The position numbers were made by a program, and so were the translations under genes. From assembly GCA_945874145.1 (NCBI GenBank), contig CAMCFN010000012.1, positions 1 through 64,000 of the forward strand: DNA of 64,000 nt, read 5' to 3'. How positions within the stretch are numbered: position 1 is the first letter of the stretch; each line of letters begins with the position of its first letter. The DNA is from Akkermansia muciniphila (lineage in GTDB: Bacteria; Verrucomicrobiota; Verrucomicrobiia; Limisphaerales; SXTU01). Under the pieces are notes generated by a model that did not search any database, was not told the origin of the DNA, and saw nothing but the letters and a program-made list of their open reading frames with translations. Positions 39,836 through 47,957 of this stretch are shown here, piece after piece.

Positions 39836-40702
39836 ATGGAATTCCTTAAGAATCACTACGAGAAGATCGCCCTGAGCGTGGTCCTGCTGCTCATGGCCAC
39901 TGCTGCCGTGCTGTTGGTGTTCCAAGTGGGCTCCGTGGAGCAGGATCTGGGTGCGTTCCGGAACTTGGTCGTGGAAACTGGGGGGCAGCCCGTCGAAAAA
40001 CCCAATCCGCTGCGCTACACCGCCATCCTCAGCAATGCCCAACCGCCCGCCGTTAATCTCGGGAAAGCACACAAAGTTTTTAATCCCGAGCGCTGGTTGG
40101 TGGACACCAATGGCACCCTCATCAGTGGCAAAGATGTGGGCGTTCCCAAGCTGCAGGTGGTGGAGATTATGCCCATGCAGCTAAAGCTCGAACTCGTTGT
40201 CAGCGGCAGCGCCGAGCGGCAAAGCTATCTAGTCAACATTACCCGGGAGTATGCCGTGAAGACGCTGGATCAGCGGCCCACCAAACGGAGCATCAGTTTG
40301 AATTCCACCAACTTCTTGGACACTCCGAGCAAGCTTCGGTTTATCGTTGCACGGGCCATTGATGGCCCGCCGGACAATCCCACCGTGGTCTTGGACTATC
40401 AGGAGCCGGGCAAGGAACTACAGAAAATCAGTTTGACCAAGGAAAAGCCCTTTAGCGCAGTGGTAGAGTATGGCGCGAAGTTGTTCTATCCGGTGGAAAA
40501 GATCGCCTTCCCCACTCCGAATCCGTTACGTAAAGAGCTGGTTTGGGAGCGCAAAGACTCGCCCTTGATCTTCGCCGGGGACACGAACATTGTCGTTGAA
40601 ATCACGGCCAGCAACGTGGTAGTCAAGGCCGTCTCAAATGATAAGACCACCACGATTCCATTGTCGGGTGCCCCGCCCGCTCCGGGTTCCCCCAAACCAT
40701 GA
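39836..40702 (+). CDS. Amuc_1099-like pilus-associated protein
   Basis: MEFLKNHYEKIALSVVLLLMATAAVLLVFQVGSVEQDL single-TM N-terminus; position in operon. Confidence 0.65.
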   Translation: MEFLKNHYEKIALSVVLLLMATAAVLLVFQVGSVEQDLGAFRNLVVETGGQPVEKPNPLRYTAILSNAQPPAVNLGKAHKVFNPERWLVDTNGTLISGKDVGVPKLQVVEIMPMQLKLELVVSGSAERQSYLVNITREYAVKTLDQRPTKRSISLNSTNFLDTPSKLRFIVARAIDGPPDNPTVVLDYQEPGKELQKISLTKEKPFSAVVEYGAKLFYPVEKIAFPTPNPLRKELVWERKDSPLIFAGDTNIVVEITASNVVVKAVSNDKTTTIPLSGAPPAPGSPKP

Positions 40703-40739
40703 ATCGCGGCAGACTGAAGGCCGGTAATCGTCCCCTCTC

Positions 40740-43523
40740 ATGAAGAACAGTATTCTCGTAGGCGCCTTGGTGTGTCTGACTGCGATGTCGGGTTGGTCTG
40801 CCCCGGCTGCGATTGATCCAGTGGCCATTGCTGAGGAGGAAGCATTGCGCCGTCAGGAGCGCAAATTGGTGATGGAAGAGAACCTTCAGCGGGCCAAGCG
40901 TTTGCAAAAGGAGAAAGACTACGCCAACGCCGCCAAGCTTTACGAGGAGGCAGTAGGCCACGCCAAGTTGCTGGGCGGGGTGGCTGCCGTGACCCAGCCG
41001 TATCAGGAAGCGATTGCGGGATTGACCTACTGCCGCATCCAGATAGCTGTGGGGTTGCAGGAAAAATACGAATTCAAGCAGGCGGCGGCCGAGGTGGAAA
41101 AGATTTTCCCGTTCGACCCTCAGAGCACCGATGCGGACAAGTTCAAGCGGTTCAACGAACGGGTTGAGTTTGCGCACAAAGGTCGGCTGCCCAGCCAGCA
41201 GGCCGTAACCCGCAAGCCGGAGCTGATGGAAGAGCGAGCCGCTACCATGCGTCTAGTGCGGGATGGGCAGGTTTATTACGAACTGCGTGAGTATGGCGAG
41301 GCGAAGAAGCGACTTGAAGAAGCCCTTGAAAAGGATCCTATCAATGACGCGGCCTACTACTATCTCCGGCTCATCATGGAAGCTGAATTTGAGGAGGAAG
41401 CCCGGAAGCGTGAACGCACTTATGGTTCCCGCGTGGTAGAGGTCAGCAAGAAGTGGAACGAGCGCACCCGCAAGGACTTGCCTATTCCCAATCCCTACTA
41501 CAAGACGAACTCGGAGGTGCCGGGTCTCACCCATTCCAGCAAAGGAGCGCAATACATCAATCGCAAGCTGGACGAGATTCGGATTCCCGAAGTGGTCTTT
41601 GAGGGGTTGCCGCTGAAGGACGTCGTAGACAAGTTGATTGCCGACGTCAAAAAATATGACCCGGACAAGAAGGGCCTCAATTTCCTCATCAACAATATCG
41701 CCTTCGACTTCATCTCGGCCAATGCCACCGGGCCAGGTGGCGGTGCCGCGCCGGCCGCGCCTGCGGCACCCTTGCTTGACCCCATGGGCAATCCCATAGC
41801 GCCGGCGGGCGGCGCGGGAACCTCCAAGCCTGACATCCTCACCGCATTGATCAACATACCCAACATCTTGTCTGACCTAAGTTTGCGTGAGACGTTGGAT
41901 GTGATTTGTAAAACAGCGGACGTCAAGATGCCCGATGGTCGCACTGCTGGGTTGAAGTTTTCCGTCGAAGAATATGCCATCACTTTCACCCCCAAGCTTC
42001 CCGAGCAGGCCATGCTTTTCTCGCGCATCTTCCGGGTGAATCCTGACACTTTTGTGCAGGGGTTGCAGAGCGTGGTGTCCCAGCCCATCCAATCAGTGAC
42101 TTCAAGCGCTGGTGGTCAGGGTGGTCAAGGCGGTCAACAAGGCGGTCAACAAGGCGGTCAACAAGGCGGCCAACAGGGTGGCCAGCAAGGCGGTGGCGGT
42201 GCTGGTTTTTCGATTGCCGGCGTGTCTGTAGCGGGTGGTGGTCAGGGCGGCGGCGGAGGCGGCGGCGCGGGCGGTGGCGGTTTGGCGGGTGTCACCTCCA
42301 CCAATCTGACCTCGGCCATTAACTCGCAAGTTCGTTCCTACTTTTCCGCTGCGGGCGTCTCCAACTTGGGGGTGACGAACGGGCCGGATGCCACGCAGGT
42401 GTTCTTCAACGACCGCAATGGTTTGTTGCTGGTCCGGGCTTCGCTTCAGGATTTGGATATCATTCAGCAGGCCATCGAGTTGCTCAATGTGGTTCCTCCA
42501 CAGGTGCTGGTTGAGTCCCGGTTTGCGGAAATCAACCAGAACGATAGCAAGGCTTTGGGTTTCGATTGGTTTTGGGGCAACACCTTGGCCAATCCTCTGA
42601 ACATACAGGGTGGCACGGCGCCCTCTTATCAAGGGGTTCCCTCTCGGGCCAATCCGCTCGGAACCTTCCCTTCCCCTGCATCCCCCATACCGGCTTTGGC
42701 TTCCGATGGCAATTTGACCAGCGGCGTGCTCTCGCGCAACAACGCCCCTGCCTTGATGACGCTTTCGGGCATTCTGACCGATCCTCAATTCCGCGTGGTC
42801 ATCCGGGCACTGGAGCAGCGGGATGGCACGGACGTGTTGTCTGCTCCCAAGGTCATCACCGTCAGCGGGCGGCAGGCGCAGATTCAGGTGACCGACATTC
42901 GGACTATCATCACCGGCATTACTGTCGGGCAGAACACTGCTGGTGCTGGCGGCGGCGGTGCTGCTGGTGGTGGTGCTGCCGGCGGCGGCGCGATTGGTTC
43001 AACTATCACTCCGATTGTTCAGGCTCTGCCCACCGGCCCTGTGTTGGACGTGCTGCCGACGGTCGCAGCCGACGGTTACACCATCAACATGGCGCTAATT
43101 CCCTCGATCACCCAGTTCATCGGCTACGATGCGGTGCCTCCCGAGTTCGCTGGTGCCATTCAGGCGCAGTCAGTCGGCTCTGGCACCGTTGGTGTGTCTC
43201 TGACCGCAACCGTTCCGCTCCCGCGCACGCGAGTGCGTCAAGTGGTCACCCAATGCGTGGTTTGGGACGCCCAGACGGTCATGCTTGGCGGGCTGATTTC
43301 GGAGGATATCATCAACATCAAAGATCGTGTGCCAGTCTTGGGCGATTTGCCTTTGGTGGGCCGGCTCTTCCGCAGCGAGCAGAAGACCAACCAGAAAAAG
43401 AACCTCGTCATCTTCGTCACTCCCACCATCATCGACCCTGCGGGAAATCGGGTGCATACGGATGAGGAGATGCCCTTTATTTTGGCGAATACTCCCCCCC
43501 AGCCGGCGGTTGTGCGTCCTTAG
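40740..43523 (+). CDS. Secretin (PilQ/GspD family, Amuc_1098-like) with TPR-like N-terminus and Gly/Gln-rich insertions
   Basis: PQVLVESRFAEINQNDSKALGFDW; TLSGILTDPQFRVVIRALEQRDGTDVLSAPKVITVSGRQAQIQV; VWDAQTVMLGGLISEDIINIKDRVPVLGDLPLVGRLFRSEQKTNQKKNLVIFVTPTII. Confidence 0.93.
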   Translation: MKNSILVGALVCLTAMSGWSAPAAIDPVAIAEEEALRRQERKLVMEENLQRAKRLQKEKDYANAAKLYEEAVGHAKLLGGVAAVTQPYQEAIAGLTYCRIQIAVGLQEKYEFKQAAAEVEKIFPFDPQSTDADKFKRFNERVEFAHKGRLPSQQAVTRKPELMEERAATMRLVRDGQVYYELREYGEAKKRLEEALEKDPINDAAYYYLRLIMEAEFEEEARKRERTYGSRVVEVSKKWNERTRKDLPIPNPYYKTNSEVPGLTHSSKGAQYINRKLDEIRIPEVVFEGLPLKDVVDKLIADVKKYDPDKKGLNFLINNIAFDFISANATGPGGGAAPAAPAAPLLDPMGNPIAPAGGAGTSKPDILTALINIPNILSDLSLRETLDVICKTADVKMPDGRTAGLKFSVEEYAITFTPKLPEQAMLFSRIFRVNPDTFVQGLQSVVSQPIQSVTSSAGGQGGQGGQQGGQQGGQQGGQQGGQQGGGGAGFSIAGVSVAGGGQGGGGGGGAGGGGLAGVTSTNLTSAINSQVRSYFSAAGVSNLGVTNGPDATQVFFNDRNGLLLVRASLQDLDIIQQAIELLNVVPPQVLVESRFAEINQNDSKALGFDWFWGNTLANPLNIQGGTAPSYQGVPSRANPLGTFPSPASPIPALASDGNLTSGVLSRNNAPALMTLSGILTDPQFRVVIRALEQRDGTDVLSAPKVITVSGRQAQIQVTDIRTIITGITVGQNTAGAGGGGAAGGGAAGGGAIGSTITPIVQALPTGPVLDVLPTVAADGYTINMALIPSITQFIGYDAVPPEFAGAIQAQSVGSGTVGVSLTATVPLPRTRVRQVVTQCVVWDAQTVMLGGLISEDIINIKDRVPVLGDLPLVGRLFRSEQKTNQKKNLVIFVTPTIIDPAGNRVHTDEEMPFILANTPPQPAVVRP
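42111..42195 (+). repeat. 12-bp-period tandem repeat (GGTCAACAAGGC-like) encoding GGQQ repeats in the secretin
   Basis: ggtggtcagggtggtcaaggcggtcaacaaggcggtcaacaaggcggtcaacaaggcggccaacagggtggccagcaaggcggtggc. Confidence 0.95.
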
Positions 43524-43543
43524 TCCCGCCCGCTTCGCCCCCG

Positions 43544-44479
43544 GTGCCGACTGACTCCAATTCTGGGCGCTTGTCCGCCTTGCAGCTCCCTGCCGGAGAT
43601 CGGTTGCTGGTCGTGGACGGTCATGCCTATGCCTACCGTGCATTCCATGCGATCCGGCAGCTTAACTCACCCGATGGCGCTCCGACCAACGCCATCTATG
43701 GGTTCATCAAGATGTTGGGTAAGCTGCGGTTGCTCACAGCGCCATCCCACCTGCTGGTGATCTGGGATGGCGGTCTTTCGGCGGAACGAACCAAGGCTCA
43801 CGCCAGTTACAAAGCGCAGCGCCCGCCGATGCCGGAGGGTTTGGCGCAGCAATTTGATGAGATTATCGAGTATTTACGCGCGGCGGGTATCGCCTCGTGG
43901 TGTCAGGACGGTGCAGAGGCGGACGATCGAATCGCTGCTGTGGCGCGACAGGCGGTGGCCGGCGGTGCGAGCGTGATCATCGCCAGCTCGGACAAAGATT
44001 TCATGCAATTGGTCAACTCCCGGATTGGGCTGATCAACCCCAATGACCGTATCGAGCGTATCTGGACAGACGCCGAGGTGGTGGCAAAGGCCGGAGTTCG
44101 TCCGGATCAAATCGTGGATTGGCTCAGCTTGATCGGCGACAGCGTGGACAATATCCCCGGGGTGCGAGGAATCGGGCCCAAGACGGCAACTGAATTGCTG
44201 GTGCAGTTTGGGACCATCGAAGTGCTTTTCCAGCGGCTGGAGGAAGTGAGCTCCGACCGGCTGCGAGCCAGCCTGGCTGGTGCCCGAGATGACCTGCGTC
44301 GGAATCAGGAACTCATCCGACTTCGGGAGGAGGTCGGCGGCGAGTTTGCGCTGGCGGACGCCCGGCTAGGCGACGAGGACCAAGTTAAACTGACGGAGTT
44401 GTTTCGGCGCTGGGGGTTTCGTTCGATGCAGAGCGAATTGGCCGCCCGTCAGGAATCCATGCAAGGCCAGCTTTTATGA
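43544..44479 (+). CDS. Stand-alone 5'-3' exonuclease (DNA polymerase I N-terminal domain / FEN-like)
   Basis: LLVVDGHAYAYRAFHAI; WDGGLSAERTKAHASYKAQRPPMPEGL; EADDRIAAVAR; SSDKDFMQLV; DWLSLIGDSVDNIPGVRGIGPKTATELL; no polymerase domain. Confidence 0.9.
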   Translation: MPTDSNSGRLSALQLPAGDRLLVVDGHAYAYRAFHAIRQLNSPDGAPTNAIYGFIKMLGKLRLLTAPSHLLVIWDGGLSAERTKAHASYKAQRPPMPEGLAQQFDEIIEYLRAAGIASWCQDGAEADDRIAAVARQAVAGGASVIIASSDKDFMQLVNSRIGLINPNDRIERIWTDAEVVAKAGVRPDQIVDWLSLIGDSVDNIPGVRGIGPKTATELLVQFGTIEVLFQRLEEVSSDRLRASLAGARDDLRRNQELIRLREEVGGEFALADARLGDEDQVKLTELFRRWGFRSMQSELAARQESMQGQLL

Positions 44480-44610
44480 GCCAGAAAGCCAACCTAGCAA
44501 ACGGTAAAATATGGGCATTCCATGCGCAATTCTCGGTAGTAATCCGTAGGTTCAACGGGCAAGAAAACGTGGACATTGCCGGGTCGCTTTGTTAGTCCTA
44601 ATACAAACGT

Positions 44611-46512
44611 ATGCCGTCCTTTTTTAGAGCACTCGCAAGCTTGCTTGCTCTGCTCCCCGTCTTCGCCGGGAGCACGGACGCGTTTGCGCAGTCGGATTAC
44701 ACCCGGCAGGCCGGGGAATATGCCTTGTCGGGTGCGTTACCGGGCGACCAAACCCGCCCTGCGCTCGCCTTTGGTCCAACTGGTGGCTACGTGGTCTGGC
44801 AGGACAATGTAACGGACGGGGATGGCAGTGGCATCAGCGCGCAGCGGCTTAATGATAATCTTTCTGGCACGCTTGCCCCGTTCAGGGTCAACCAAGTGGC
44901 GGCGGGCTATCAGGAGTTTCCGCAGGTCGCCGTGCTTCCCAACGGAGGGGCGGTTTTTGTCTGGCAGGGCGGCACGCTGGGTTTCCAAAAGGTCTTCGCG
45001 CGCTTCATGAATGCGTATGGGACCTTTGCGACCGATGATATTTTGGTCGGTGCGGACACGAATCAGCCCAGCCTACATCCGGCCGTGGCGGTGCTGACGA
45101 GCGGGGACGTGGTTGTGGTCTGGAGCCGCATGGAAGGGGATGGTCATCTACAGGGTATTTGTGCGCGCCGCTTGTCTTCCGCTGGTGCGTTGTTGGGGCC
45201 GGAATGGGTGGTGAATCAGTCCACCACTTACAATCAGAGCAAGCCGGCCATCGCTGCCTTGGCCGGGGGCGGCTTTGCGGTGGCGTGGGTGTCAGAGTCG
45301 GTCAGGGGCAGTGATCCGCTGGTGACCGAAGGCGGAAGTGACGCGATTGCGGTGGATGTTTTGGCCCGTCGTTATGATGCTGTTGCCCAACCTGTGGCTG
45401 GTGAATTCAAGGTGAACACCCAGACGCACCTCTGCAATCATCCAGCCGTGGCCCCGACAGCGGCCGGTGGATTTACCGTGGTCTGGGAACAGCGCGATGC
45501 GATGGTGCGGACCAACGGGCTGGACGTGCTAGCGCGAACTTACGATAGCAACGGGGCACCGGTCGCCGCACCGGTGCTGGTGAATGCAACCGTATATGGA
45601 GATCAATACGCACCTCGCGTGGCGGTTCATGCCGAGACGCATCTGGTGGTGTGGACCAGCTTGGGGCAAGACGGCTCGTATGAGGGGGTGTATGGCCGGG
45701 CGCTGACGGCTTCAGGCTCGCCGACTGGAAGTGAATTCCTCGTGAACACCACTACTTTGAACCGGCAGGATCATCCGGTGGTGGCGGCCGACAGCAACGG
45801 ACGTCTGTTGGTGGTTTGGTCAAGCTTCGCCGGGGTTGCTGCTGGGGTTGACCTTTATGCCCAGCGTTATGCATCCGCACAACCGGTGCCCACCCCCGCC
45901 GCACCACGGGTGAATGCCCTCAACCACTCGAGGTTGGTAATTTCCTGGGCGGAACTGGCGGGTTACGACCTCCAGCATTATGCGGTTTATGTGGATGCCA
46001 ATCCGGTTCCTTTGGTGGTCACCGAACAGATGGTGGTGATTACCAATTTGCTGGCCGGCAGCGAACATAGCGTTCGCATGGAATATGTGTTGCGGGATGG
46101 CCGGCGTTCCGCGCTCTCTGCGGCCGCAGTCGGAACCACTTGGGGGGATGATTTTAACTTCGATGGCTTGCCCGACGATTGGCAGGCCCGCTTTTGGGGG
46201 GCAAACCCAGTTCGGTGGCCAGCGGGCAATGTGGACAGTGATGGTGACGGTGCGAGTAATTTGCAGGAGTTTCTAGCCGGGACGGACCCGATGAACCAAG
46301 GCAGCGCGCTCCGTTTGGGCATGACGCGCAACGGGCAAGGCCTGTGGCTTAACTGGAACACGGAGCCGGGGTTGGTATACCAGGTGCAGGTCTCAACCAA
46401 TGCCTTCGACTGGCAGGCCTTGGGCAAGTCTCGATTTGCTCCCGGTGCCACGGATGCGCTGGCCGTTGGTGGCAGCGATGTGCGTCTGTATCGAATCATT
46501 CGAATGAGATGA
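44611..46512 (+). CDS. Exported repeat protein (beta-propeller-like repeats, FnIII-like, Ca-binding DxDxDG segment, C-terminal module)
   Basis: Signal peptide; repeated PVVAADSNGRLLVVWSS-type units; DFNFDGLPDDWQARFWG...NVDSDGDGASNLQEFLAGTDP; C-terminal VYQVQVSTNAFDWQ...RLYRIIRMR. Confidence 0.75.
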   Translation: MPSFFRALASLLALLPVFAGSTDAFAQSDYTRQAGEYALSGALPGDQTRPALAFGPTGGYVVWQDNVTDGDGSGISAQRLNDNLSGTLAPFRVNQVAAGYQEFPQVAVLPNGGAVFVWQGGTLGFQKVFARFMNAYGTFATDDILVGADTNQPSLHPAVAVLTSGDVVVVWSRMEGDGHLQGICARRLSSAGALLGPEWVVNQSTTYNQSKPAIAALAGGGFAVAWVSESVRGSDPLVTEGGSDAIAVDVLARRYDAVAQPVAGEFKVNTQTHLCNHPAVAPTAAGGFTVVWEQRDAMVRTNGLDVLARTYDSNGAPVAAPVLVNATVYGDQYAPRVAVHAETHLVVWTSLGQDGSYEGVYGRALTASGSPTGSEFLVNTTTLNRQDHPVVAADSNGRLLVVWSSFAGVAAGVDLYAQRYASAQPVPTPAAPRVNALNHSRLVISWAELAGYDLQHYAVYVDANPVPLVVTEQMVVITNLLAGSEHSVRMEYVLRDGRRSALSAAAVGTTWGDDFNFDGLPDDWQARFWGANPVRWPAGNVDSDGDGASNLQEFLAGTDPMNQGSALRLGMTRNGQGLWLNWNTEPGLVYQVQVSTNAFDWQALGKSRFAPGATDALAVGGSDVRLYRIIRMR

Positions 46513-47957
46513 ACCCGACCATGCGATATCTCTTCACAACGCTGCTGGGGCTGGTCGTGCTGCTGGGCCTCGTTTCCTCAGGCCGGGCTTTTTCGCTGAT
46601 GGGGCCGCCCGCTACTTGGCAGACTTCCGCGATTGGATACAACCTTACGGCTGATGTGGGCGCTCCCATGAATCTAAGCGAGGAGTATCGCATCACGATG
46701 CCAACTCTGAATTACGGCTTTGATGCGACCTTTCTGAACTTCTTCGGGTCGAATGGAGTGGCGGCTGTGCAGGCGGCCATGACCATCCTGAACAACATCC
46801 CTGATGTCCGAACGATGAGCTACACATTGACCGAATTTCCACTGCAAGGGGTGGGGCCGGCCAACAGCACTGCGGCCAATCTGCAAATCCGGGATTTGAA
46901 GTCGGCCACGCTTTCCACTGTGCTGGGCCAGATGGGGTTAGCCAGCCCGGAACGTTGGGTGTTCTCTCTCCGGGACCGCATCGTGGTGGGGAATGTGACA
47001 AACTACATCGTCATTCAGCGCAATTTCGATCCTGTGAATTGGAATCCCACCAACACTGTCAATGGGGTGCTTTACACCTACACCGTTCGTGACCCGGTGC
47101 CCAACCAGCTTACTACTTACTCGGATGCGGTCGAGTCACCGGCGGATGGCCGAACCGTGAACCCGTTCTTGTCGGTGGCGGGCGTGGATGATGGCGGCGG
47201 GTTGAGAGCAGGTCAGTTCTTTACCAGTCTGACCCGGGATGATTTTGGAGCGCTGCGCTATCTGCTTCGGTTCAATAACGTCAATACTGAGCAAATAACG
47301 CTTGGCACGGCCGGGATTGGCGGCAGCGGTCTTACCTTGGTGCCGTTTGAATCCCCCTACAGCTTCCCGAGTGGCACAAATACAACTAATTCGCTCGGCA
47401 CCAATACCCCTGTTGCTCTTGCACGTCGGCCAGGGATCGGAAAAGTATCGTTTCGTTCGCTTTCTATTGATTCGTTGCTGGGTATTAACATTTTGCCGGT
47501 GACGAATCGCTACACAGATGCTTACTACCATCCCACCAATTTTTATCTCACTAACCAGACCCTGCAACGGGTGTCCACTTTGCCGGACATCCTGTTTTCT
47601 GCCGGGGATATTTCCGCGGGGCAGCTTACCAACGGGGCGACGCTGTCTCGTCCTACCAGCACGCGGTGGATAAACAATGCAGCGCTCCCGGGCAATAGTT
47701 CTCTGGGAGGAACGGGAAATAATCCCGGGCCGGGGGTGATTCCTGAAGGCGATGGCACAAGCGTCGCGATTCCCATCATATTCGACACCTTGGGGCCAGC
47801 GCGCATCAATTTTCAAAGCGGCGGTGCCCGGTTTTTGGATGAGCGCAGCGCTCGACTCAACGGGGTTTGGGGATTCTTTGACACCACGACCATTTATTCC
47901 GTGTTTCCAGACGGATTGACCATTCAGGCTCTGGAACGACAACTCTACGGACCATGA
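46509..47957 (+). CDS. Exported protein of unknown function
   Basis: Signal peptide MRYLFTTLLGLVVLLGLVSSGRAF; ATGA overlap with upstream gene; no recognisable family. Confidence 0.7.
   Translation: MNPTMRYLFTTLLGLVVLLGLVSSGRAFSLMGPPATWQTSAIGYNLTADVGAPMNLSEEYRITMPTLNYGFDATFLNFFGSNGVAAVQAAMTILNNIPDVRTMSYTLTEFPLQGVGPANSTAANLQIRDLKSATLSTVLGQMGLASPERWVFSLRDRIVVGNVTNYIVIQRNFDPVNWNPTNTVNGVLYTYTVRDPVPNQLTTYSDAVESPADGRTVNPFLSVAGVDDGGGLRAGQFFTSLTRDDFGALRYLLRFNNVNTEQITLGTAGIGGSGLTLVPFESPYSFPSGTNTTNSLGTNTPVALARRPGIGKVSFRSLSIDSLLGINILPVTNRYTDAYYHPTNFYLTNQTLQRVSTLPDILFSAGDISAGQLTNGATLSRPTSTRWINNAALPGNSSLGGTGNNPGPGVIPEGDGTSVAIPIIFDTLGPARINFQSGGARFLDERSARLNGVWGFFDTTTIYSVFPDGLTIQALERQLYGP

Noticed and set aside
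42111-42195. Tandem repeats considered as a CRISPR-like array
   Set aside because: 12-bp in-frame coding repeat without spacers; encodes GGQQ in the secretin.
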